DNA of 64,000 nucleotides. Origin: Gymnodinialimonas ceratoperidinii (GTDB lineage: Bacteria; Pseudomonadota; Alphaproteobacteria; Rhodobacterales; Rhodobacteraceae). Position numbers and translations under genes: made by a program. Of the stretch, positions 1 to 8,924 are shown one piece after another. Within the stretch, counting starts at the first letter, position 1. Each line of letters starts with the position of its first letter. Where the stretch lies: NCBI RefSeq assembly GCF_019297855.1, contig NZ_CP079194.1, positions 1,289,501 through 1,353,500 of the forward strand. Reading direction: 5' to 3'. The notes under the pieces were generated by a model, which did not search any database, had not been told where the DNA came from, and saw only the letters and a program-made list of their open reading frames with translations.

Positions 1-576
1 GATAGGCTTGAATGCCCGCGAATTTCAGGCCCGGCGCGGCGTCGATGGCCTTGGCGATCTCCACCACGGCGGGCGTCGTCGTCACGCCGCAGCGGCCCGC
101 GCCGCAGTCGATCTCCACCAGGCATTCGATCTCGGTGCCATGGGTCTCGGCCGCCTTCGACAGCTCCGAGACGTTCGCGAGATCATCGACGCAGCAGATG
201 GTCCGCGCGCCGAGCTTGGGCATCCGCGCCAGCCGGTCGATCTTGAGCGGGTCGCGCACCTGGTTGGACACGAGCACGTCCGTGATCCCGCCCCGTGCGA
301 AAACCTCTGCTTCCGAGACCTTCTGGCAGCAGACGCCGCAGGCACCGCCAAGCTCCATCTGCAATTTCGCCACGTCGACGGACTTGTGCATCTTGCCGTG
401 GACGCGGTGGCGCATCCCATGGGCCTTGGCGTAATCACCCATCTTCTTGATGTTCCGCTCGAGCGCGTCGAGGTCGAGCACAAGCGCCGGCGTCTGCACC
501 TCGTCGGCCTTCATGCCGGGCTTTGCGGGAATGTCGAAGCCGACCTCGTAGTCGGCGAATTCTGTCATATCTTTCA
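1..576 (-). CDS. bhcC: beta-hydroxyaspartate aldolase (BhcC), N-terminal part, cut by window edge
   Basis: The minus strand is open from an ATG at 576 to the window edge (192 codons, no stop). The protein belongs to the D-threonine aldolase/alanine racemase N-terminal family. Around residues 56-65 it has the R-x-R-x-H-x-K-M-H-K pattern, in which Lys62 should carry PLP. BhcC splits (2R,3S)-beta-hydroxyaspartate, made from glyoxylate and glycine, in the beta-hydroxyaspartate cycle. The assignment rests on position: it follows the bhcB-like and bhcA-like genes in the order known from Paracoccus denitrificans, with the bhcR-type regulator divergent. bhcD (iminosuccinate reductase) would be expected beyond the left edge. 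The alternative is an ordinary D-threonine aldolase, which the neighbours make less likely. Confidence 0.85.
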
Positions 577-634
577 TGGTCTTGTCTCCCTAAGGGTCAG
601 AGGGCGTGCGGGCCGAAGCCCGAGTATTCAGCGG

Positions 635-1597
635 TCACTGCATCCACGGCAGCCGGGCGAGATCGACGTTGCCACCGGTGATGATCACGCCGACACGGCG
701 GCCACGGAACACGTCGGGGTTCTTCAGGATCGTGGCGAGCGACACGGCGCTGCTGGGTTCCATCACGATCTTCATCCGCGCCCAGATCAGCTTCATCGCA
801 TCAATGATCTCCTGCTCGGAGGCGGTGAGGATGTCGGTCACATGGTTGCTGACGAAATGCCAGGTGTTCTCCTTCAGAGGCACTTTCAGACCGTCCGCCA
901 CCGTCACCGGCGCGTCGTCGGCGATGATGTGGCCAGCCTTGAAGCTGCGATAGGCATCGTCGGCCTGCTCGGGTTCGGCGGCGAAAATGTCCATCTGGGG
1001 GGCGATATGCGAAAGGGTCAGGCAGCAGCCCGAGATCATGCCGCCGCCGCCGATGGGGGCGATCGCGCTGTCGAGCCCTTCGACCTGTTCTGTCAGCTCC
1101 AGCGAGCAGGTGCCCTGACCGGCAATCACGCGCGGGTCATTGTAGGGATGGACGAAATCGGCCCCGGTCGCGGCATGCACCTCCGCGAAGACCGCTTCGC
1201 GCGATGACGTGGAGGGCTCGCACTCGGTAATGACCCCGCCGTATCCGCGCACCGCGTCCTTCTTGGCCTGCGGCGCGGTCCGGGGCATGACCACGTGGCA
1301 GGGAATGCCGCGCCGCCCGGCGGCGTAGGAAAGTGACAGCGCGTGGTTGCCCGAGGAATGGGTCGCCACGCCCTTCGCCGCCTCTGCGTCGGACAGGCCG
1401 AAGACCGCGTTGGACGCACCGCGCACCTTGAAAGCCCCGGCCTTCTGGAAGTTCTCGCATTTGAAGAACAGCTCCGCCCCGGTCAGCTCATTCAGGTAGG
1501 TCGAGGTCAGGACCGGTGTGCGGTGGATATGCGGGCGGATGCGGTCATGCGCCGCGATCACGTCGTCAAAGGTCGGCAGGTGGGACATGTCTTTCAT
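635..1597 (-). CDS. bhcB: beta-hydroxyaspartate dehydratase (BhcB), threonine dehydratase fold
   Basis: A 320-residue fold-type II PLP enzyme of the threonine/serine dehydratase family. It shows the lysine motif AFKVRGA (Lys57 from this start), the SGNHA loop and a phosphate-binding GGGG stretch (PIGGGGMISG). In the beta-hydroxyaspartate cycle it dehydrates beta-hydroxyaspartate to iminosuccinate. The frame is open to 1636, where an ATG would overlap the bhcA stop (ATGA). I prefer the ATG at 1597 because an AGGAG ribosome-binding site lies about 8 bases before it and the protein then begins like its family. It sits between bhcA and bhcC in one minus-strand operon. A general threo-hydroxyaspartate ammonia-lyase is the alternative if seen alone. 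Confidence 0.85.
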   Translation of the reverse strand: MKDMSHLPTFDDVIAAHDRIRPHIHRTPVLTSTYLNELTGAELFFKCENFQKAGAFKVRGASNAVFGLSDAEAAKGVATHSSGNHALSLSYAAGRRGIPCHVVMPRTAPQAKKDAVRGYGGVITECEPSTSSREAVFAEVHAATGADFVHPYNDPRVIAGQGTCSLELTEQVEGLDSAIAPIGGGGMISGCCLTLSHIAPQMDIFAAEPEQADDAYRSFKAGHIIADDAPVTVADGLKVPLKENTWHFVSNHVTDILTASEQEIIDAMKLIWARMKIVMEPSSAVSLATILKNPDVFRGRRVGVIITGGNVDLARLPWMQ

Positions 1598-1632
1598 CGT
1601 GTCATTCTCCTGATCGGCGAGGGCCGAAGGTG

Positions 1633-2823
1633 TCATTCGGCAGCCATCGCGGCGGTGGCGGCGGCCTGGCGGTAAACCTGCTGCGCGGCGGCCACACCGG
1701 CGCCGAGCGTGATCGGCAGGCCCAGATCGGCCATTACCATCTCGGCCGTGGCGATGCCGGAGAGGGCCATGACGTCCGTCATCATGCCGAGGTGGCCGAT
1801 CCGGAAGACCTTGCCGGCGACATCGCCAAGCCCCGCCCCGAAGGCGACGCCGTAGCGGGTGGACGCGTGAGAAACGATGCGGCCCGCGTCAAAGCCATCC
1901 GGCGTGCGGATCGCGGTGACGGTGTTGGAATAGAGCTCGGGCGAGGTGGCGCAGAGCTCCATCCCCCAGGCGGCGACAGCGGCGCGGACACCCTCGGCGA
2001 TGCGGGCGTGGCGGGCAAAGACATTCTCCAGCCCCTCGGCCTCGATCATGTCGCAGGAGGTCTTCAAGCCGTTCAGCAGGCCGACCGACGGCGTATAGGG
2101 ATAGGCGTTGGCCTCGTAGCCCTTCTTCATGTCGCGAATGTCGAGGAAAGTGCGCGGAAGCTCGGCACCCTCGATCGCGGCCATGGCCTTGGGCGAGACG
2201 CCGATGATGGCCAGACCTGCGGGCAGCATGAAGCCCTTCTGGGAGCCGGTCACGGCGATATCCACGCCCCAGGCGTCGAACTCGAAGTTCATCGAGCCTA
2301 TCGACGACACGCCATCGACGAAGAAAAGCGCCGGGTGGTTTGCGGCATCCAGCGCGCGGCGCACGCCGGCCACGTCCGAGACCACGCCGGTCGCGGTCTC
2401 GTTGTGGGTCGCGAGGACGGCCTTGATCTTGAAGTCCGTGTCGGCGGCAAGCGCTTCTGCAAAAGCATCAACCGGCAGGCCGTCGCCCCATGCCACGTCG
2501 ATCTGCTGCACCTTCAGCCCGTGGCGGTGGCACATGTCGATCCACTTGTGGCTGAACATGCCGTTGCGCGCGGCCAGAACCGTATCGCCGGGGCTGAGCG
2601 TGTTGGTGATCGCCGCTTCCCACCCGGCGGTGCCGGTCGCGGGGAAGATGAACACGTCCGCCTCGGTCGATTTCAGCACCCGCTTCACGCCCGCGAGGGC
2701 AGGATGCAGGATCTCGGGGAAAGCGGCGGAGCGGTGGTCCATCGTCGGAATGTCACAGGCGCGGCGCAGCGACTCGGGGATATTGGTGGGGCCGGGGATG
2801 AACACGGGGTTTTGGCTGGACAT
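1633..2823 (-). CDS. bhcA: aspartate-glyoxylate aminotransferase (BhcA)
   Basis: A 396-residue class V aminotransferase of the serine-glyoxylate/alanine-glyoxylate group. The PLP lysine is in the TGSQKGFM segment, and an HNETATG segment lies earlier in the large domain. In the beta-hydroxyaspartate cycle BhcA moves the amino group of aspartate to glyoxylate, giving glycine and oxaloacetate, so the cycle needs no net nitrogen. It is the first gene of the minus-strand bhcABC run. An AAGGAG ribosome-binding site precedes the ATG, and the divergent IclR-type regulator starts about 170 bp away. Alone it would be called serine-glyoxylate aminotransferase; the neighbours decide. Confidence 0.87.
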   Translation of the reverse strand: MSSQNPVFIPGPTNIPESLRRACDIPTMDHRSAAFPEILHPALAGVKRVLKSTEADVFIFPATGTAGWEAAITNTLSPGDTVLAARNGMFSHKWIDMCHRHGLKVQQIDVAWGDGLPVDAFAEALAADTDFKIKAVLATHNETATGVVSDVAGVRRALDAANHPALFFVDGVSSIGSMNFEFDAWGVDIAVTGSQKGFMLPAGLAIIGVSPKAMAAIEGAELPRTFLDIRDMKKGYEANAYPYTPSVGLLNGLKTSCDMIEAEGLENVFARHARIAEGVRAAVAAWGMELCATSPELYSNTVTAIRTPDGFDAGRIVSHASTRYGVAFGAGLGDVAGKVFRIGHLGMMTDVMALSGIATAEMVMADLGLPITLGAGVAAAQQVYRQAAATAAMAAE

Positions 2824-2882
2824 GGACGGGCTCCTTTGGGGTTGGGGGTATCCTAGAAGTGCCTGTTATCCGCCGCAATTTT

Positions 2883-2901
2883 TTTGAAAACGTTTTTCAA
2901 A
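2883..2901. promoter_or_regulatory. inverted repeat, candidate BhcR operator for bhcA
   Basis: TTTGAAAA-CGT-TTTTCAAA is a perfect 8-bp inverted repeat with a 3-bp spacer, 60 bp upstream of the bhcA start in the bhcA-bhcR divergent region. Short palindromes of this kind are usual for IclR-family regulators. Assignment to BhcR is inference. Confidence 0.55.
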
Positions 2902-2947
2902 CGTGGCAAGGAGCCGTTTTATTTAACCTTTGCAACGGCTTGGTGTT

Positions 2948-2972
2948 TTTCATATGATGAAAGTGTATTTCA
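2948..2972. promoter_or_regulatory. overlapping TGAAA/TTTCA inverted repeats before bhcR
   Basis: TTTCAT-ATG-ATGAAA (2948-2962) overlaps TGAAA-GTGTA-TTTCA (2958-2972), just upstream of bhcR. The half-sites resemble the TTGAAAA halves of the repeat at 2883-2901, so this may be a second, autoregulatory site. Sequence similarity only. Confidence 0.35.
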
Positions 2973-2991
2973 TGTCTGAATGGTGGCACCC

Positions 2992-3852
2992 ATGGCTGAC
3001 CCAGATCCGACCCCCGCCCGCCGGGCCCGAGGCCGCCCCCGCGACTGGGACGACAAGACGGCGCAGAACACCATCAAGTCGCTCGACCGGGCGATGGAAG
3101 TGCTCGAACACCTGAGCGAGACGCCCGGTGCGACCCTCTCACGGTTGGCTGACGACTTGGGTCAATCGCCTGCCACGGTCTACCGCATTCTCGTCACCTT
3201 GGAGGGGCGCGGGCTGGTGGAATTCGTCCCCGCCGCGCAGCATTGGCATATCGGCGCGCTGGCGTTCGTGATCGGCGCGCGCTACCTGCATCGCACCACG
3301 CTGGTGGATCGGGCGCGTCCGGTCCTGCGGCGGCTGATGGAGGAAACGGGCGAGACCGCGAACCTCGGGATTGCGCGGGACACGAGCGTGCTGTTCGTCA
3401 GCCAGGTGGAGACGACGGCCACGATCCGCGCCTTCTTCGCGCCGGGTACGCTGTCGCCGATGCACGCCAGCGGGATCGGCAAAGCGCTTCTGGCGCAGAT
3501 GAGTGACGACCGGCTCTCGCGCCTCATCGCGACCGCGCCCTTGGATCAATTCACCCACCGCACCCTGACCGAGCCCACGACCCTGCGCGCCGACTTGGAA
3601 GCGACGCGGGAGAGGGGATACTCCATTGATGATGAAGAGAAAAACGAAGGAATGCGCTGCATCGCCGCCCCGGTTTTCGACCTGAGCGGTGAGGCCGTGG
3701 CGGGGATCAGCGTATCCGGCCCCGTCAGTCGGATCAGCACCGGCCAGACGCATATTCTGGCCGATGCGGTCATGCGTGCCGCCGATGAGCTGTCACAAGC
3801 AATGGGAGCCGAGCGCCGCGCGACAAGCGGGACGCGGCGGCGGGAAACCTAG
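2992..3852 (+). CDS. bhcR: IclR-family regulator of the beta-hydroxyaspartate cycle (BhcR)
   Basis: A 286-residue IclR-family protein. The N-terminal winged helix (about residues 20-85) contains SLDRAMEVLEHL and the recognition segment SPATVYRILVTLEGRGLV. The C-terminal effector domain has the family features HASGIGKALLAQ, a GYSIDDEE segment and AAPVFDLSG. It is divergent from bhcABC. In Paracoccus the homologue senses glyoxylate and controls the bhc operon; this role is inferred from position here. An ATG at 2980 would add four residues; neither start has a strong ribosome-binding site. Its TAG stop shares a CTAG with the stop of the convergent SDR gene. Confidence 0.82.
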   Translation: MADPDPTPARRARGRPRDWDDKTAQNTIKSLDRAMEVLEHLSETPGATLSRLADDLGQSPATVYRILVTLEGRGLVEFVPAAQHWHIGALAFVIGARYLHRTTLVDRARPVLRRLMEETGETANLGIARDTSVLFVSQVETTATIRAFFAPGTLSPMHASGIGKALLAQMSDDRLSRLIATAPLDQFTHRTLTEPTTLRADLEATRERGYSIDDEEKNEGMRCIAAPVFDLSGEAVAGISVSGPVSRISTGQTHILADAVMRAADELSQAMGAERRATSGTRRRET

Positions 3853-4523
3853 CGCATCGGGTAGATCTGTATCGACGGAACCGACACGCGGGCGGGCTGT
3901 TCCAGCGCAAACATGACTGCGCCGGCCACGTCTTCCGGACGCAGCGCGTCTGGCTTTTCCTCGTCGAAGAACGGCGTGTCGACCATGCCCGGATTGACGT
4001 TCGTCACGCGAATATCATGCTCTCCCAATTCGGCCATCAGGTTCTCGGCATAGCCGCGCACGAACCATTTCGTGGCACCATAGACAGACCCCGGCAAGGT
4101 GGCATGGGCCGCGCGAGACCCGGTAAGGAAGAGATGCCCCTTGGTCTCTTTCAGATAGGGGATCGCCAGCTTGCAGGTCACCGTCAGCGCGAAGATGTTC
4201 ACGTCGATCATGGTGCGGAAGTTGTCGATATCGCCTTCCTCGGTGCCTTTGCCGGTCGCGCCAAGACCTGCGTTGGCGAAGACCGCGTCGATCTGGTCGA
4301 ACCGCGTGACGGCAGCATCGAAGGCGCTTTCCAGTGCTTCCACGTCTGTCACGTCGCAGGGCAGGGCGAAGGCATTGTCCTCGCCCAACTCGTCGACGAG
4401 CTTGTTGAGCTTGTCCTCCGACCGTGCAAGCAAAGCGACCTTGTGGCCCGCCTTGACGGCGGCGCGTGCGGTGGCGGCACCGATGCCGGAAGAGGCGCCG
4501 GTGATGAATAGAACTTTGGACAT
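3849..4523 (-). CDS. classical short-chain dehydrogenase/reductase
   Basis: A 224-residue SDR. TGASSGIG near the N-terminus binds NAD(P), an ANAG segment follows mid-protein, and YGATK holds the catalytic Tyr-Lys pair. This pattern fits the YdfG-like group that oxidises 3-hydroxy acids such as serine or 3-hydroxypropionate, but the substrate cannot be fixed from sequence. The ATG at 4523 is chosen over an upstream in-frame start at 4583 because AAGGAG lies ahead of it and MSKVLFITG is the usual beginning. The stop overlaps the bhcR stop by four bases on the opposite strand. Confidence 0.8.
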   Translation of the reverse strand: MSKVLFITGASSGIGAATARAAVKAGHKVALLARSEDKLNKLVDELGEDNAFALPCDVTDVEALESAFDAAVTRFDQIDAVFANAGLGATGKGTEEGDIDNFRTMIDVNIFALTVTCKLAIPYLKETKGHLFLTGSRAAHATLPGSVYGATKWFVRGYAENLMAELGEHDIRVTNVNPGMVDTPFFDEEKPDALRPEDVAGAVMFALEQPARVSVPSIQIYPMR

Positions 4524-4718
4524 GGGAGAGCTCCTTGGACACTGGGTTCCCTCGGCCAACGCCCGACATGGCACAAGGTTCACCGGATTGTTGCGCCGGG
4601 GGGCGGGTATCTGTTACACCTGTAACCGGTTGGGCCGGGAGCCCGACCCCCGCGGGCCGGGATTTTGTTGCTGCGTGAAGGGCACGTTCCACGCAGCGGT
4701 CAAAACAGGAGAACCGCC

Positions 4719-5810
4719 ATGGGACCTTTCCCGCATGACGCCCCGAAATCCGTGATCGACGAAACCAACGTGGCCGGCACCGACGGCTTCGAGTTCGTCG
4801 AGTTCGCCCATCCCAACCCGGCAGAGTTGGAAAAGCTCTTCACCGCCATGGGCTACGAGGAAGTGGCGCGGCACCGGACCAAGGACATCAGCCTCTATCG
4901 GCAAGGCGATATCAACTACATCATCAACCGTGAGCCCGGCACCCATGCCGCGCGCTTCGTCGACGACCACGGCCCCTGCGCGCCCGCGATGGCCTGGCGC
5001 GTCGTGGATGCCGCCCATGCGTTGAAATGCGCGGTGGATTACGGGGCCGAGGAATATACCGGCGACGACAAGACGCTCGACGTGCCCGCGGTGGTCGGAA
5101 TCGGCGGCTCGCTGCTCTACTTCATCGACACCTACGGCGAGCAGAGCCCCTACGAGGCCGAGTTCGAATGGCTCGGCGCACGCGACCCGCGGCCCGAGGG
5201 GGCGGGGTTTTTCTACCTCGATCACCTGACCCACAACGTGATGCGCGGCAACATGTCGACCTGGTACGATTTCTACGCCAAGGCTTTCAACTTCAAGGAA
5301 ATCCGCTTCTTCGACATCAAGGGCAAGCAGACGGGCCTGTTCTCGCGCGCGCTGACGTCTCCTTGCGGCAAGATCCGCATCCCGATCAACGAGAGCGCCG
5401 ATGATACGTCGCAGATCGAGGAATACCTCAACGAATACAAGGGCGAGGGCATCCAGCACATCGCCGTGGCAACGAACGACATCTACACCAGCGTGGACCA
5501 GATTGCCGAGAACGGGATCGAGTTCATGCCGCCCCCGCCCGAGACCTATTACGCGATGAGCCATCGCCGCGTGCATGATCACGAGGAGCCGCTTGATCGG
5601 ATGAAGAAGCACGGCATCCTGATTGACGGCGAGGGTGTCGTCGACGGTGGCGTGACGCGCGTGCTGCTGCAGATTTTTTCGAAAACGGTGATCGGCCCGA
5701 TCTTCTTCGAGTTCATCCAGCGCAAGGGCGATGACGGCTTTGGCGAGGGCAACTTCAAGGCGCTGTTCGAGTCGATCGAGGAAGACCAGATTCAGCGCGG
5801 CGTGATCTAG
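4719..5810 (+). CDS. hppD: 4-hydroxyphenylpyruvate dioxygenase
   Basis: A 363-residue two-domain VOC-fold iron dioxygenase that turns 4-hydroxyphenylpyruvate into homogentisate in tyrosine catabolism. The expected iron ligands are visible: His in LDHLTHN (about 169), His in GIQHIAV (about 247) and Glu in FFEFIQRKG (about 331). The C-terminal helix FGEGNFKALFESIE is typical of bacterial enzymes. The ATG at 4719 follows an AGGAG site; the frame is open further upstream. No other tyrosine-degradation gene is adjacent. It converges with xylB, and the two stops share CTAG. Confidence 0.93.
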   Translation: MGPFPHDAPKSVIDETNVAGTDGFEFVEFAHPNPAELEKLFTAMGYEEVARHRTKDISLYRQGDINYIINREPGTHAARFVDDHGPCAPAMAWRVVDAAHALKCAVDYGAEEYTGDDKTLDVPAVVGIGGSLLYFIDTYGEQSPYEAEFEWLGARDPRPEGAGFFYLDHLTHNVMRGNMSTWYDFYAKAFNFKEIRFFDIKGKQTGLFSRALTSPCGKIRIPINESADDTSQIEEYLNEYKGEGIQHIAVATNDIYTSVDQIAENGIEFMPPPPETYYAMSHRRVHDHEEPLDRMKKHGILIDGEGVVDGGVTRVLLQIFSKTVIGPIFFEFIQRKGDDGFGEGNFKALFESIEEDQIQRGVI

Positions 5811-7270
5811 GCGTCGGTTCCGTTCTTTAGCGCCCGGTTCACCGATTTCAGCGCCGGGTAGAGTGCGCGGTAGCCTGCGAGCCGGGGCGCCAGAGCCTCG
5901 GCGCGGGCCGGGTCGGGGATGAACCAACGGCTGACCTCGGGCTTGGTGGCGACCTCGGCGGGGTCGGCGCCGAGCGCCATCTGCGCCAATCGCGCGGCCC
6001 CGAGCGCCGGGCCGACCTCGGCCGCGTCGCTGCGGCCAAGCGGCACGTCGATCACGTCGGCGATCATCTGCAGCAGGAAATCGCTCCGCGTGCCGCCACC
6101 GATCGCCAGCAGCCGCTCGGGCCGGGCGCCGCCCGCCGCCATGGCCGCCTGCGCATCGGCGAAGGTGAAGGCAATGGCCTCCACCACCGCGCGCATCATC
6201 GCGCCCTGTGTCGTCCGCTCCGACAGCCCCCAGAAGCCCGCGCGAATGTCGTTGTCGCCGTGGGGCGTCCGCTCGCCGCTGAGGTAGGGGAGGAACAGCG
6301 GACCGGGCTCGGCCGCCTCGGCCTCGGCCAGCAGGTCCGCGATCGGGCGATCCAGCAGCGCCGCCAGCCAAGCCATGGGCCGCGCGCCGTTGAGCATCGC
6401 GGCCATCTGGAACCACAGGTCGGGCAGCGTGTGGGCATAGGCGTGGATTCGGCTCTCGGGGTTGGGCAGGCAGGTGCCCGTGGTCAGGAAAAGCTGCCCT
6501 GAGGTGCCGAGCGAGATGAACCCGTCTCCCGGTGCCACCGCGCCAATCCCCACGGCCCCCGCCGCCCCATCGCCCGCGCCCGCCGCCACCGGGATGCCGA
6601 CGGGAAGGCCAAGCGCTTCGGCTGCTTGCGCGGTCAGCGTGCCGGCGACCTCAAGGCCCGACAGAACCTTCGGTAGCCAGTCAATATCCGTGGCCGAGGC
6701 GTCGCAGAGGGCAGGGGACCAGGCGCGCGCGTGCTCATCGAACCATGACGTCCCCGCCGCATCGGACGGGTCGGTCACAAGGTTCCCGTGAAGGTAGAGG
6801 CCGAGGTAGTCCTTCGGCAGCAATACGTGGGCGATGCGCCGGTGCACCTTCGGCTCATGTCGGCTCAGCCACAGCAATTTGGGAGCGGTGAAGCCGGGCA
6901 TCGGAGGCACGCCGGTGATCTGCCCGATCTGGGGCACCGCGGCTTCCAAATCGTCACATTCCGCGACCGCTCGGCCGTCGTTCCACAGGATCGCGGGCCG
7001 CAGAGATTTTCGGTCCGCATCCAGCACCACGGCACCGTGCATCTGCCCGGAGAGGCCAATGGCGCGGATATCCTGACGCAGCGCGCCGGGCAGCGCGGTC
7101 ACGGCCGCGCGGAGAGCGGCGAGCCAGGCATCGGGCGATTGCTCACTGGCACCCGGAAACGGATGTTGTGCGGTCAGCGGCGCGTCGGTGGTGGCAATGA
7201 CCTGTCCCGCCGCGTCGGTCACGCAGACCTTGACGGCGGAGGTCCCGATATCGATGCCGAGATGTGCCAT
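5807..7270 (-). CDS. xylB: xylulokinase
   Basis: A 487-residue FGGY-family sugar kinase. The N-terminus GIDIGTSAVKV is the ATP phosphate-1 loop, SGQMHG and ILWNDGR are typical of xylulokinases, and AIGGGTRSD near 390-400 is the C-terminal FGGY adenosine-site motif. It phosphorylates D-xylulose to xylulose 5-phosphate for the pentose phosphate pathway. No xylose isomerase or sugar ABC genes are next to it, so the sugar source lies elsewhere. The next gene upstream on the same strand is a WYL regulator 89 bp away. Confidence 0.9.
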   Translation of the reverse strand: MAHLGIDIGTSAVKVCVTDAAGQVIATTDAPLTAQHPFPGASEQSPDAWLAALRAAVTALPGALRQDIRAIGLSGQMHGAVVLDADRKSLRPAILWNDGRAVAECDDLEAAVPQIGQITGVPPMPGFTAPKLLWLSRHEPKVHRRIAHVLLPKDYLGLYLHGNLVTDPSDAAGTSWFDEHARAWSPALCDASATDIDWLPKVLSGLEVAGTLTAQAAEALGLPVGIPVAAGAGDGAAGAVGIGAVAPGDGFISLGTSGQLFLTTGTCLPNPESRIHAYAHTLPDLWFQMAAMLNGARPMAWLAALLDRPIADLLAEAEAAEPGPLFLPYLSGERTPHGDNDIRAGFWGLSERTTQGAMMRAVVEAIAFTFADAQAAMAAGGARPERLLAIGGGTRSDFLLQMIADVIDVPLGRSDAAEVGPALGAARLAQMALGADPAEVATKPEVSRWFIPDPARAEALAPRLAGYRALYPALKSVNRALKNGTDA

Positions 7271-7359
7271 GAACGTTCTTTCCTTGCTCTCTCTCTCCGT
7301 AAATCCGCGCGACGCCGCAGAGTCAATTCGAGCGGTGATGCGGCCGGCGCGCCGGCCCT

Positions 7360-8094
7360 TCAGATCGACAGATCGTCGTTCAGGAGTGTCGGCTCAAAGG
7401 CCTTCTTCGGGAGCAGGGTAAACGACGTCCCGGTCCTTTCTGCCGCGCGGATACGATCACAGCGAAACGTGCGCGGCCCCTCCCTGAGGTGATCGAAGGC
7501 GACCACGTACCAGATCGGATATTTCAGAAGCAGATAGTGCGGCGCGATGAGCCGATTGGACCTCACCCCGTCCTCCCGCTGATAGGTGATGTCGAGAAGC
7601 TCCTGATCGATGAAGGCCTGGTGCAGAGCCTGCACGACGCGCTTCGGCGGCGCGCTTGCTTTCGCCTGCACATAGGTCGAGGCCGTGACGCCGATCAGGA
7701 TACGCGCCTTCAACCGCTCCACCTTGGCGCGCTTTTCCGGCGAGAACGACGCCACCAATTGCCGACGCACGGAACCGAGGCTCGCCAGGAACATCGGAGA
7801 GTCCATCCGCTCCGCCACCGCGATGCTGATCAGCAGGTCCACCGCTTCGCCATACGCCAGATTGACCCGGCCAACGCCCCACGTCCGGTCCAGCCGCAAC
7901 CCGCCGCCGCGCCCGCGATCCGCATCGATCTGCATCCCCTGCGCACGCATCAGGGCCAGGTCCCGTGCAATCGTCCGTCGGCTCACGCCGTGGGCCTCGG
8001 CAAGATCCTGCACCGTGCAATGGCTGTCTTGCTTCAACTGCACGGCGAGCAGCTCCAGCCGCCGCATTCTGTCCATGGTGTCCGCTCGGCTCAT
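7360..8094 (-). CDS. HTH and WYL-domain transcriptional regulator (YafY-like)
   Basis: A 244-residue regulator. An N-terminal HTH_11-type winged helix (about residues 10-60; recognition helix VSRRTIARDLALMRAQG) is followed by a WYL domain from about 135 that contains the characteristic WYVVAFDHLREGPRTFRCDRI-like segment. WYL domains usually sense small ligands or nucleic acid. It is divergent from the VOC gene at 8226, which is the most likely target, and is followed on the same strand by xylB. The C-terminus lacks the WCX extension of longer members. Confidence 0.82.
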   Translation of the reverse strand: MSRADTMDRMRRLELLAVQLKQDSHCTVQDLAEAHGVSRRTIARDLALMRAQGMQIDADRGRGGGLRLDRTWGVGRVNLAYGEAVDLLISIAVAERMDSPMFLASLGSVRRQLVASFSPEKRAKVERLKARILIGVTASTYVQAKASAPPKRVVQALHQAFIDQELLDITYQREDGVRSNRLIAPHYLLLKYPIWYVVAFDHLREGPRTFRCDRIRAAERTGTSFTLLPKKAFEPTLLNDDLSI

Positions 8095-8225
8095 GCAAGA
8101 AATGAGACATAAAATGGCATGTTTATCAATATGACGTCTCCAGGGACGCGGATTTGCCGCCGGCCCGCTTCAGTCAAAGAACCCGAGCCGCCCTGCCAGC
8201 GGCCGGCATCAACGGAGATGAACCC

Positions 8226-8582
8226 ATGAAAATGAACTATTTTGTCGTCGGCACGAACAACATGGACGCCGCGAAGGCCTTCTACGACGCACTCTTCAAA
8301 GACGAGGGCGTGCAGAGCCTCTCGCCCACGGAGAGAATGACCTACTGGCTCGGCGAAGATTTCGCCTTCGCCGCAGCCAAACCCTTTGACGGCGGCCCCG
8401 CCACCGTGGGGAATGGCACCATGGTCGGCTTCAGCCTCGGATCGCGCGAAAGCGTCGAGCGCCTGCATCAACGCGCCCTTGAGCTGGGCGGCTCATGCGA
8501 AGGCGCCCCAAACCAGCGAGGCCCCCGCTTCTCGGCCTATGTCAGGGACCTCGACGGCAACAAGATCTGCCTCTCGGATTGA
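8226..8582 (+). CDS. VOC (glyoxalase/bleomycin-resistance fold) small protein
   Basis: A 118-residue single-module VOC protein: NYFVVGTNNMDAAKAFYDALF begins the fold, and SAYVRDLDGNKICL is the usual closing strand of this family. Such proteins bind metals and small electrophiles or isomerise substrates; none can be named here. The ATG at 8226 is used because the fold starts there. It is divergent from the WYL regulator, an arrangement common for a regulator and its target. Confidence 0.75.
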   Translation: MKMNYFVVGTNNMDAAKAFYDALFKDEGVQSLSPTERMTYWLGEDFAFAAAKPFDGGPATVGNGTMVGFSLGSRESVERLHQRALELGGSCEGAPNQRGPRFSAYVRDLDGNKICLSD

Positions 8583-8684
8583 GAGGCAATGAAAGACGCA
8601 GAGCCACAGGTATTTCTGCGCAGACGGCGACACGGAAAGAGCGCCGTTGCGCATAAAACAATCACTGAATGATTTGATTGTACT

Positions 8685-8758
8685 TGGAGGCGAGTACCGG
8701 AATCGAACCGGTGTACACGGATTTGCAATCCGCTGCGTAACCACTCCGCCAACTCGCC
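8685..8758 (-). tRNA. tRNA-Cys (anticodon GCA)
   Basis: On the minus strand the acceptor halves GGCGAGT and ACTCGCC pair, the T-arm GGTTCGATTCC is present, and the anticodon loop reads TTGCAAA between GCGGA and TCCGT. CCA is encoded (8685-8687). Length 74 nt with CCA. Confidence 0.96.
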
Positions 8759-8924
8759 TCGAAGCGATGTCTGCCTATTGGCTCTCTCGCGGGGCGTCAA
8801 GCGGTTCTGCGCAAGGGCCGGGACGCTCCGCGGCAGTTTGGCGCCTACGCTCAAAGGAGCGTTGCGTGCGGCGGAGCGATATGCGACACCAAAACCGACA
8901 AAACTAGACGGATTGGTTCAGTTT

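Noticed and set aside
4614..6416. 600-codon minus-strand open frame
   Set aside because: Runs across both hppD (antisense) and xylB (wrong frame); composition is arginine/alanine-rich nonsense.
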